From positions 1 through 10,997 of the forward strand of contig JBDRIE010000028.1 in the NCBI GenBank assembly GCA_043816165.1: a stretch of DNA of 10,997 nt. The letters run 5' to 3'. Source of the DNA: JAACEU01 sp043816165. Its GTDB lineage: Bacteria > Patescibacteriota > Gracilibacteria > UBA1369 > LOWO2-01-FULL-3. A program made the translations under genes and the position numbers. Shown piece by piece: positions 1 through 7,300 of the stretch; the stretch's first letter is position 1; each line of letters opens with the position of its first letter. The notes below the pieces were generated by a model. The model was not told where the DNA came from. It saw only the letters and a program-made list of their open reading frames with translations, and did no database searches.

Positions 1-844
1 CGTCCAGTTCGTATCTATCCGCATCATCACAAATTGTCTCATCTGCTGGACAAACACCACTTGTACATGGCTTGCATGGAGGTCTGATTCTTATGGAAAA
101 TTCTGTGGCTCTTTTACTTATTGGAGTTACTGTCATAAACGGATTTATGATTATAGGGTCCGGATCACCTGGTAAACTTTCATCGTAATACAACGGTATT
201 GCAACACGATCTGTGGAACTGCTCCCGAAAGATAGTTTGTTCCAATTACATGAATAGTCGATTTGATTTATGTGAAGAACCGCCGGATCTGTTTCAATTT
301 GCCCTTTATCATTAATCATTGCATTTGGCTGAGCATCCCAATTACCATTTTCCACCGTATTCCTATATAAATCGCAATTTACACCTGCATCTCCTGTACC
401 TATTCCGGGCACAATATAGCATTCTGTACTGGAAATTCCCGGGCATTGGTATGCAGTGCCTCCACTCAACATGTCCACCCCCAGCTCATTCCGCCCCTTC
501 ACCTCCATGTTAATCTCAATATCCTTGCCGCCAATACTCAAAGGACCATCGATATTTCCACAAATTGTTGGATTTGTTGGTCCCCCACTTCCTTCCTCAT
601 ACACACAATCCACCTCCGCCAAGCTAAATCCCGCCTCCCTCTGCGACATTTCATACTGCAAATACTCGATCACGGAGTCGGCTATGTCGCTGGCTTCGTT
701 GTATTTGTTGGTGGTGGAGACGTTTTGGATTGTGTCGGTTGTGACTTGCTGGACGATTATTCCAAAAAGGCTCAACAGCATAAATATGCTCAAAGCGATG
801 ATTGCGATGAACCCACCTTCTTTCGTGATGTTAGATTTGCCCAT
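1..844 (-). CDS. PilX-like prepilin (minor pilin), 3' end outside window
   Basis: An open frame of 281 codons starts at the ATG complementary to 842-844 and runs off the left edge without a stop, so the protein is C-terminally incomplete here. The N-terminus is a short basic leader ending Lys-Glu-Gly-Gly, then a hydrophobic helix beginning Phe-Ile-Ala-Ile-Ile (residues 12-32). There is no Glu at +5, which matches PilX-type minor pilins rather than classical pilins. The rest is a soluble, acidic, Cys-containing domain; near the left edge it has several close cysteines (a CKPC followed by further Cys). Minor pilins of this class are processed by a prepilin peptidase, sit in the cytoplasmic membrane and join the pilus tip or priming complex. 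It lies back to back with three plus-strand prepilin genes, 97 bp apart, which supports a pilus role. The start has no clear ribosome binding site. Family assignment rests on the N-terminus and context only. Confidence 0.75.
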   Translation of the reverse strand, partial: MGKSNITKEGGFIAIIALSIFMLLSLFGIIVQQVTTDTIQNVSTTNKYNEASDIADSVIEYLQYEMSQREAGFSLAEVDCVYEEGSGGPTNPTICGNIDGPLSIGGKDIEINMEVKGRNELGVDMLSGGTAYQCPGISSTECYIVPGIGTGDAGVNCDLYRNTVENGNWDAQPNAMINDKGQIETDPAVLHINQIDYSCNWNKLSFGSSSTDRVAIPLYYDESLPGDPDPIIINPFMTVTPISKRATEFSIRIRPPCKPCTSGVCPADETICDDADRYELD

Positions 845-852
845 AGTATTTT

Positions 853-867
853 GTGCGCTTCGCGCGC
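853..867. other. GC-rich short hairpin in the divergent pilin intergenic region
   Basis: A 6-bp stem (853-858 against 862-867, one G-T wobble) closes a 3-base loop. It lies in the 97-bp gap between the minus-strand PilX-like gene and the plus-strand pilin operon, inside what would be the leader of the minus-strand gene. The heptamer GCTTCGC recurs at about 884-890. It could affect translation of the minus-strand gene or be a chance GC-rich patch; there is no U-tract, so it is not a terminator. Confidence 0.3.
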
Positions 868-929
868 TTGAGTTTGTAAAGTTGCTTCGCTTTGCTGCGC
901 AACCGCTGGAATAATTTTGCCGCACCCAT

Positions 930-935
930 TATAAT
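930..935 (+). promoter_or_regulatory. Consensus -10 box only 6 bp before the pilin operon start
   Basis: A perfect TATAAT lies at 930-935 and the ATG begins at 942. If it acts as a -10 element, transcription would start at or within a base or two of the ATG, giving a leaderless mRNA. No good -35 box is visible at the usual distance (best near 906-911, three of six matches). A similar TATAAA lies at 1500-1505, also six bases before the ATG at 1512. Confidence 0.4.
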
Positions 936-941
936 CAAGAT

Positions 942-1493
942 ATGCGAAATACAAAAGCTTTTACTTTGATTGAAGTTCTGCTGATAATTACCCTCATTGG
1001 GATGCTTGCTGTGGCGGCGTTTACGAGTTTTTTTGATACGAGCGCTACTTTTACGTTTTTCTCGGAGTACAAACCTATTATTCTGGATATGAGAAAAGCT
1101 CGGTCTTATGCTATTAACAACAAGGATAGTGACCTTTACGATAGATATGGAATTGCGATTTATCCCGATGAAATGATACTTTTTGGAGATGCGGGCGAGC
1201 CTTACGTGTACGACCCCCCGGCGGATCATGATGTGGATACTTTGAATCTTGCCCCTTATGAGATGAAATTTCTTTCCGGGGTAGGTGGGCAGATTTTGCC
1301 TATTTTCCTTTATTATGAATACGGTTCGGGTGAACTTTCGGCTTATGCGTCTACTGTTGGGGATCTGATTTTGATTGATAAAAAGGATACAAAAAGAATT
1401 GATTTAGAATTTACGGATAATCTTGAATTGAGTAAATATATCTACATATTCCAAGTTTCGGGTATTGCCGAGGAATCGGCGACGGCCCTTTAG
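942..1493 (+). CDS. Prepilin-type minor pilin, GspH/FimT-like
   Basis: 183 residues. The N-terminus has the classical class III (prepilin) signal: short basic leader to Lys5-Ala6, then Phe7-Thr-Leu-Ile-Glu11, giving Phe at +1 and Glu at +5, followed by a hydrophobic helix to about residue 27. Ala rather than Gly at -1 is tolerated by prepilin peptidases but less usual. Downstream is a small globular domain with an early helix (around residues 45-60, with an Arg-Lys-Ala-Arg-Ser segment as in FimT/GspH proteins) and then beta-rich sequence. It is the first gene of a three-gene plus-strand operon; the next ATG is 18 bp after its TAG stop. The probable role is a minor pilin of a type IV pilus or related pseudopilus, anchored in the membrane before assembly. 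The GspH/FimT subclass is inferred from gene order and the N-terminal half only. No ribosome binding site is visible. Confidence 0.8.
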   Translation: MRNTKAFTLIEVLLIITLIGMLAVAAFTSFFDTSATFTFFSEYKPIILDMRKARSYAINNKDSDLYDRYGIAIYPDEMILFGDAGEPYVYDPPADHDVDTLNLAPYEMKFLSGVGGQILPIFLYYEYGSGELSAYASTVGDLILIDKKDTKRIDLEFTDNLELSKYIYIFQVSGIAEESATAL

Positions 1494-1511
1494 GCACCTT
1501 ATAAATTTCCT

Positions 1512-2087
1512 ATGAAAATTAAACAAAACAAATCGGGTCTTATACTGACGGAAGCGTTGCTTGCTATCGCTATGCTGTCTATTGGATCTTTGGTGCTGGC
1601 TTCTATTATTCAAAATGCTGTTCGGACTACGGCGCTGTCGAAGAATTATCTGATCGCGCAGAATCTGGCTACGGAAGGAATGGAGACGATCAAGAGCGTG
1701 CGTGATACGAATTGGCTGCTGCAGGCGGATGAGCCGGAGTGTTGGTTGGAGAAGGAACCTGATATTGGTGGTGATATTTGTCTTGATGTAATGATGGAAG
1801 GTGGGAGTTATCTTCCTCAGGAAAATGGTGGGAAATGGAAAATGGTTGATGGAACTGGGGTTTTGAATTTGGAAGATGGTGACGATCCTGAGTATCAGAT
1901 GCATGTGGAGGATGGACGGTATTCGTATAATGTTATTGGTGAGCCGACGATTTTTTATCGTGGAATAAATGTAGTTTCGATGGTGGGCACTGATTATGCG
2001 GTTTTCGAGGTGGTTGTGGAATGGAAGGAGGGGCAAAAAGTGCGGTCGTTGAAGAGGGATTTATTGCTTTATAACTTTAATCAATAA
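1512..2087 (+). CDS. Prepilin-type minor pilin, PilV/GspI-like
   Basis: 191 residues. The leader ends at Gly9, the predicted cleavage point; mature residues start Leu-Ile-Leu-Thr-Glu14, placing Glu at +5, then a hydrophobic helix to about residue 30. The segment after the helix (Ala-Gln-Asn-Leu-Ala-Thr-Glu-Gly, then Ile-Lys-Ser-Val-Arg-Asp, residues 49-66) is typical of PilV/GspI-type minor pilins, where Glu/Gly-Met-Glu follows the helix. The remainder is acidic and beta-rich with two cysteines near residues 77 and 90. It sits second in the operon. Its stop TAA (2085-2087) overlaps the next ATG by one base, so translation of the two is probably coupled. The expected role is a partner in the tip/priming complex of the pilus. 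Confidence 0.8.
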   Translation: MKIKQNKSGLILTEALLAIAMLSIGSLVLASIIQNAVRTTALSKNYLIAQNLATEGMETIKSVRDTNWLLQADEPECWLEKEPDIGGDICLDVMMEGGSYLPQENGGKWKMVDGTGVLNLEDGDDPEYQMHVEDGRYSYNVIGEPTIFYRGINVVSMVGTDYAVFEVVVEWKEGQKVRSLKRDLLLYNFNQ

Positions 2088-3241
2088 TGAGAAAAGGTTT
2101 GTCTTTGATCGAGGTTTTGATTGCTGTCAGCCTTTTTGCGATTGTGGCGATGATTTCTAGTTCGATTTTGATTGATATTGTTCAGTTGGAGAAAAAGAGT
2201 TCCGTGCAAAATGCGATTTATGAGGATCTTCGGATTATGCTGCAATTGCTGACCAAAGAGATTCAGAGTGGAACGATCGATTATGATGAATATTATAATT
2301 ATTGTGTGATTCAGGGGGCTGATGCGGGTGCGTTTTTTGGGGTGAATCATGGGGTATACGGGAGTCGATTTTTTGATCCGGGGAAGAGTTTGGATCCGGA
2401 CCCATTTTATGTCGTTGAAAATCCAAAGGATCTTGGATTGGAGTGTTCATATATGAGCGGTGGTGAATGCGAGGTTGTTTATACTTTGTCGACCGATTTA
2501 AATACCGGACAAAATCCTTTTTATGGGGTAGCTGCGGATGCAAATGCGTTTGAGGATAGGGGTGTCGGAGGATGCAAGAATGGTGGTGTGACTGATGGCA
2601 TTACTGATCATTTATTTTTGATTGATAATACTGGTACTCAGAAGACACTTATTGCGAAAAAACTTATAAATATTCTACCTGATGTGGATTATGCGATTGG
2701 ATTGGTTCGAATGAGGGGAATTGATATTGATCAGAACGGACTTGTGGATACTTTTACTTGTTTGGATGAATTTGATTGTGATGCGAATGTTGCGGGTGCT
2801 TTGACTCTTCCTTATTTGGACTTGGTTGGGAAAAGCCCTTTGGAGATTGTTAACGACCTCATTAACCCTATTACTCTACCTCAAGAATTAGACCTTAATA
2901 GCCTTTTTGATGCTAATGCCACGCAGTTTGTGCCGATTTCTCCGTTGAGGGCGGATATACAGGAATTGAAGTTTATTATTCAACCGTTGGAGGATCCATA
3001 CAAAGCTTTTGCGGAACCGGATTCTCGTGCTCATCCTACGGTTACGATTATTTTGACGGTGGGACTTTCCGAAAATGCGGAGCTGGATTATCCGGGTGAA
3101 TTTGAACCGATTACCGTGCAGACTACTGTGGCTGCGGGTGTGCTTGGGCGTATCGAAACATATCCTCCTGTGAATGAGATAATGAGTGGGGCGGGTACGG
3201 GCTGGATCGATAATGTGATTCCGGGACTTAGTACTCCTTAA
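2087..3241 (+). CDS. Prepilin-type minor pilin, PilW/GspJ-like, with an EF-hand-like loop
   Basis: 384 residues, larger than most GspJ proteins and closer to PilW in size. The leader is only four residues (cleavage after Gly4), then Leu-Ser-Leu-Ile-Glu9 with Glu at +5 and a hydrophobic helix to about residue 30. The segment that follows (Gln-Leu-Leu-Thr-Lys-Glu-Ile-Gln-Ser-Gly, about residues 54-63) resembles the PilW/GspJ pattern where a helix ends in Arg/Lys-Glu-hydrophobic. A long extracytoplasmic domain follows, with several cysteines that could form disulfides. At residues 213-221 the sequence D-I-D-Q-N-G-L-V-D matches the DxDxNGxxD calcium-loop pattern. It is the last gene of the operon. 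Its TAA is 18 bp from the end of the convergent antirepressor-like gene, and no strong terminator lies between them. Confidence 0.78.
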   Translation: MRKGLSLIEVLIAVSLFAIVAMISSSILIDIVQLEKKSSVQNAIYEDLRIMLQLLTKEIQSGTIDYDEYYNYCVIQGADAGAFFGVNHGVYGSRFFDPGKSLDPDPFYVVENPKDLGLECSYMSGGECEVVYTLSTDLNTGQNPFYGVAADANAFEDRGVGGCKNGGVTDGITDHLFLIDNTGTQKTLIAKKLINILPDVDYAIGLVRMRGIDIDQNGLVDTFTCLDEFDCDANVAGALTLPYLDLVGKSPLEIVNDLINPITLPQELDLNSLFDANATQFVPISPLRADIQELKFIIQPLEDPYKAFAEPDSRAHPTVTIILTVGLSENAELDYPGEFEPITVQTTVAAGVLGRIETYPPVNEIMSGAGTGWIDNVIPGLSTP

Positions 3242-3259
3242 TTAGGTTACTAACGTTTG

Positions 3260-4096
3260 CTAGGCGATATTTTTCCTATCCTCTTTATCTCCCAACTCTA
3301 AAAAATTCTTCTTGCTTGTAATTTTCTTTCCACTCTTTTTTTCAACATCTTTCCGTGCCTTGCCCGCAACTTCCCCACCTTCCCAAGCGGCTGTCTTGTT
3401 TTCTTTAAATCCTTGTGCGTCTCTGTTTTTTGCGATTTCTGTTGTCGCGGCTTCGCCAAGCATGGAGAAGATTAATTCAAGGTCAGTCATATGGTCTCGC
3501 AAATTTTCACGTTTGAGATTTTTATACTTCTTGTATTGACCTGGTGTCATACCGAAAGTAGCTTTAGAAATTTCCGCTGTTAATATTGCATATTCCTTGC
3601 CCTCTTTTACTCCGCGCTTTTGCCATTCCTCTGTCAGTTCATCTCTAACCGCTATTCCCCTCATCCTTTTTTCAATCCAGATGTCGGAATATCCTTTTGC
3701 TTTGTAGATAGCTCTGGTTCTTTTTGTCGCAAGCTCGGGATTTTCAATTTCCTGTACTCTTTCATAACCTACTTTTGCCAACCATCTTTTGAACGGCTCC
3801 GCTTTTGGGGAAGGAATGGATTGAATTATTCTGAAAATCCCTTCCGTATCGGCGCAATTCATCTTTCTTTGTTTGCCATCTTTGGCAATCATGTCAAGAG
3901 GGGTACAAATCGTCCCCCACTTGACACTAAGCTCATTATCACGCGATTTCATCTTTTTTATATAATCTTTAACATTTTTGGAATCTGTCAGAATTTCAAC
4001 AACATTTGACACAGAAAAATACCACTGATTATTATGCCAAACACGAGCAATTTGTTTTCCCCGGAACAAGGCTAGAGATGCATTTTCTTTTTTCAT
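3260..4096 (-). CDS. Bro-N/DinD-type antirepressor-like protein
   Basis: 278 residues. The N-terminal half (about residues 6-116) is a Bro-N domain as in phage antirepressors: a Trp-Tyr-Phe-Ser-Val segment at 25-29, then the highly conserved stretch from Cys81-Ala-Asp-Thr-Glu through Ile-Pro-Ser-Pro-Lys-Ala-Glu-Pro to Val-Gly-Tyr-Glu-Arg at 109-113. The C-terminal half contains the family's usual Arg-Asp-Glu-Leu-Thr (151-155), His-Met-Thr-Asp-Leu-Glu-Leu-Ile-Phe (202-210) and a basic tail with Lys-Lys-Ser-Gly-Lys-Lys. These features match the widespread 270-290 residue family annotated as phage antirepressor or DNA-damage-inducible protein D, so it looks full length. Bro-N proteins bind DNA or other regulators; the exact role here is unknown. 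It is convergent with the pilin operon and divergent from the toxin gene, with a candidate promoter at 4133-4160 and no Shine-Dalgarno. No phage structural genes surround it. Confidence 0.88.
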   Translation of the reverse strand: MKKENASLALFRGKQIARVWHNNQWYFSVSNVVEILTDSKNVKDYIKKMKSRDNELSVKWGTICTPLDMIAKDGKQRKMNCADTEGIFRIIQSIPSPKAEPFKRWLAKVGYERVQEIENPELATKRTRAIYKAKGYSDIWIEKRMRGIAVRDELTEEWQKRGVKEGKEYAILTAEISKATFGMTPGQYKKYKNLKRENLRDHMTDLELIFSMLGEAATTEIAKNRDAQGFKENKTAAWEGGEVAGKARKDVEKKSGKKITSKKNFLELGDKEDRKNIA

Positions 4097-4132
4097 AAAT
4101 GATATGAATTTAAAGTATAGAGGGAGAGTTGC

Positions 4133-4160
4133 ATATTAGTACTCAAAAAAACAAAGTCAA
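4133..4160 (-). promoter_or_regulatory. Candidate promoter for the antirepressor-like gene
   Basis: Read on the minus strand, TTGACT (4155-4160) is followed after 16 bases by TAATAT (4133-4138). The first differs from TTGACA at one position and the second from TATAAT at two. Transcription would start near 4126, leaving about a 30-base leader before the start at 4096. A second TATACT lies closer to the gene (about 4117-4122) but has no good partner box. Confidence 0.45.
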
Positions 4161-4186
4161 TAAAAATCAAGGGATAGTCTGGTAAG

Positions 4187-4210
4187 TTTTTCTCAAAAGT
4201 TTGAGAAAAA
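4187..4210. promoter_or_regulatory. Perfect 11-bp inverted repeat, candidate operator
   Basis: TTTTTCTCAAA at 4187-4197 is the exact reverse complement of 4200-4210, with only two bases between. The near-zero loop argues for a protein-binding dyad rather than an RNA hairpin, and the absence of a GC-rich stem argues against a terminator. It lies between the two divergent promoters, 14 bp upstream of the toxin-gene -35 box and 26 bp upstream of the antirepressor -35 box, so one dimeric regulator could act on both. Confidence 0.5.
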
Positions 4211-4224
4211 TAGGATCAAAAAAT

Positions 4225-4252
4225 TTTACAAAAGAAACGAAAGGATTATAAT
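4225..4252 (+). promoter_or_regulatory. Candidate promoter for the large toxin gene
   Basis: TTTACA (4225-4230, one mismatch to TTGACA) is followed after 16 bases by a perfect TATAAT (4247-4252). Transcription would begin near 4259, leaving a leader of about 53 bases before the ATG at 4312. A second possible -10 (TATAAC at 4298-4303) lies eight bases before the ATG but lacks a good -35. Confidence 0.5.
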
Positions 4253-4311
4253 GCCGACCTGGGCTTGTAGGGCGATTCCAGAAAAATCAGACAATCATAT
4301 AACTTTAAAAT

Positions 4312-7300
4312 ATGTTTTTAAACCTTAAGTTTAAGATAACAAAGGTGATTTTGTTGTCTTTTGTTTTGAATGTGTTTGCACCGGTTCTTTCGCCTGGTCT
4401 TTCAGCTATGGCAGAGACGGTTTCCGATAAAGATATCGTTTTGGAAACAAGTGTGGAACAAAGTTCGACAGTAGAAAAAACAGAAAATTTGTACTACTCG
4501 AAATTGATGCGTGAAGTCCGGCTCATAAAAGAAGGGAAAGTGGATAACACCAAGGAAGCAAAGCTACAAGCTATCAACGATCTGGAACGCTTTATGGAAG
4601 AGGAAAAAGCGCGTTTGGACAAGCTCGGTGTGGACAAGGAAAAACAAAAGAAATATTTTGAGTTATTGGAATTGCAACTCACAGATGTGAAGTCTCAAAC
4701 AGATGCTTCTCTGGATGAATTTGAGAAGGTGACAGAATTTTACAAGGAAACTACTCTGCCTCTTGGTGAAAGTCTGGATTCGGTGAAGGAAAGCCAATTT
4801 TTCGATTCAACAAAAGATTTGAGAATAGAAAATCTGGAAAAACCTTCCAAATTTTATTTTGGTGACGAGGAGGTAACTGTGAAATCGCTCAGCATTTCGG
4901 ATCCTGGCGCAGATGAGAAAATTTCTCAGACTAAACAGCCGGGTACTCTCTTGAGATCTCTTTTTGGGATTGGGATTGCATACGCTATCGACATTCAGTA
5001 TATGCCCGTTCTTGAGGATTTGCAGGCGGATGGTGAAGTGATTATTTCAAGTTCTATACGCGATCTCGCGCATGACTTGAACAATAATCCGGTAGAGATT
5101 TTTAATTATGTCAATAATAACATTAACTACGAACCATATTTCGGAGCAAAGAAAGGCAGCGTAGGCTGTCTGCAGGAGCGGGTGTGCAATGATGTTGATA
5201 CCGCTTCTCTCACTATCGCTCTTATGCGTGCCGCGGGGATTCCGGCCAGATACAAAAAAGGTCTGGCGGTCCTACCTGTTGAGCAATTGCAAAATCTGCT
5301 CGGGGTTGATGAGACCAAAACGGCTTATTATGTATTTTATGCCAACAATGTTCCGGTCTATACATTATCCGGATCGCAGGCCGGTGTGGATATTGACCTG
5401 GCGGATTTTACATACGAAACTCGTCTCGTGTTGGATTGGGTAAATGTGGAAATCTTTTATGATTACGACGAAAGAGGGGCAAACATTCCAAACATAATGG
5501 ATTTAAGTGAAGTTGCTACAACTCAGGATTTACAGGCGCTTTTTGCGGATTCTTACAAAAAACAGTGGATTCCCGTGGATGCGGCGATGAAAATATATGA
5601 TAGAACTCAAAATGAAATAGTTCATGATACGGCCAATTTTGACACCATGGCTTTCTGGCTGGACTTTTTGCAATATCAGGGAGACCTCTCCCCCATCGCC
5701 AAGTACATTCAAGATCTTCTGACACAAACAGGCAGTGATATTACGTTAGCTCAATACCAGTCAACAAAAGAAATTCAACCGCGACAGTTTGATGTTTTGC
5801 CTTCGTCACTTTCGTACATCTTATCGCAAGGCACCCCAAGCGGTGGTGATCCTATTTTGATGGAAACATGGTCGCAATTGCCGAATGATCGCCGTTTCCA
5901 GGTGACTCTTTCGCTTTTGCTGGAATCGGATAGTTCCGTAGTTTTTTCGAATACTTTTTTTGGAAGCGAGATAAATAATAAAGGGGTGGATCTCATGTAT
6001 CAGGGAGCTACTCCTGCTGACGAGGCGGTTATAGAGAGTTATGGAGGCATTCATGCGACTCCGGCGGCTTTGGTTGATATTCAGCCGTATTTTCTTACGG
6101 ATTCCGGCAGGTATGATGGGGCTTCTAGTGTCGGTATCGGAGAATCTTTGATTTTGCAGTTTGAATATAGTGTTGGTGGCAATTTGATTTATACCGATCA
6201 GAAATATTCTGTAGCCGGCAATCAGGAGGGAATCTATATGGTTTTGTCGAGGGTATTGGATAATCCTTATTTCACGGACGGTTTGAACGACAATTCCGAA
6301 ATCCTGCTTGAAGGAAATACCGGACTTGCGTGGAAATATATCAGGGAAGTGGAGAAGGATTCGGATTTGCTGGCTAAGACTTTGGATTATAAATATGATC
6401 TGGAATTTTTCCGCGCAGTTGTGACGCAAAACAGAGTTTTGGCTGAAGTGGGTGGCATTCCTACAACTTTTGATTTCGAGGGGCTGACAATCGATGCTTC
6501 TTTGTATATCAACGACTATTCAAACAGGGGAGATTTCAGGGAGCATCAAGAGGATTTCCGATTGTTGTTGGGGGAAAACGCTTCGTATTATGAGGGGCAA
6601 TTATTCACCGACGTTGCGGGACTTGAAGGAATTTCAACTGTAACAGGGTTGCAGTATGCTTATGATAATCCCGGGACATATACCGTGCATACGATTGATG
6701 GTTCGAATGAGTCGGTCATTGATACTCTCGCTCTGAGCGCGAATACCAAGGCTAATATGCATGCCGATGTGCAGGCGGGTAATACAATTATCACTCCCGA
6801 CCGGCCGGTTGTTTATGAGAATTTTGATGGAAGTTTGTACATTTCTTTGGCTTCGGATGGTACGGGGACTTATGCTATTGGAGAGCAGGTGAGTAATGGG
6901 GGGTGGACGGTGGATGATTTTCAGTATGCTAGTTATTTTCCTCCTATGGGTATGATTACGGAATATTTATCGTATTCTGATAGCACAAAACAGGTGTGTT
7001 TTGAGGATAGTATGTATGGGAATCCTGATTTGTGTATGGCTAGTTGGGCGGAACACAATGAAACAGAAACTAATAATCCGGGTTATCAGGATCAATATGG
7101 TTGTTTATGCTCAAGAGGAACAAATACGTATAGCGATTTAGATTATGCTTATGGGGAGGTTGATACTACATACATTTTGACTACAAATTTTGCTAAATTT
7201 TATGCTTCCAATGGTTCTTATGGATCTTCTGGTTATTGGGTAAGCGAGCAAACGGTTAGAAATAAAATTAATTCCGTAGCTAATCAATACCCTTCCGGCG

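Noticed and set aside
446..914. Two overlapping plus-strand frames (446-871 and 456-914).
   Set aside because: They lie antisense to the PilX-like prepilin, whose minus-strand frame is open from 844 to the window edge and has a convincing N-terminal helix.
1404..2036. A 210-codon minus-strand frame.
   Set aside because: It is antisense to the PilV-like pilin, rich in Arg, Ile and His as expected for a shadow frame, and has no recognisable domain.
3241..3262. A possible terminator between the convergent pilin operon and antirepressor gene (TTAG and CTAA arms around 3243-3254).
   Set aside because: The stem is only four A/T-rich pairs with no T-tract.
4251..4328. A possible 25-codon leader ORF from the ATG at 4251, with an AAAGGA-like sequence just upstream, overlapping the toxin start.
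   Set aside because: The same bases form a perfect -10 box, so the ATG would lie upstream of the transcript start. No attenuator-like pattern of codons or hairpins was seen.
5821..6429. A 202-codon minus-strand frame inside the toxin gene, with a similar frame at 10471-10665.
   Set aside because: The two resemble each other only because they are antisense to the duplicated toxin core. The plus-strand frame is the coding one.
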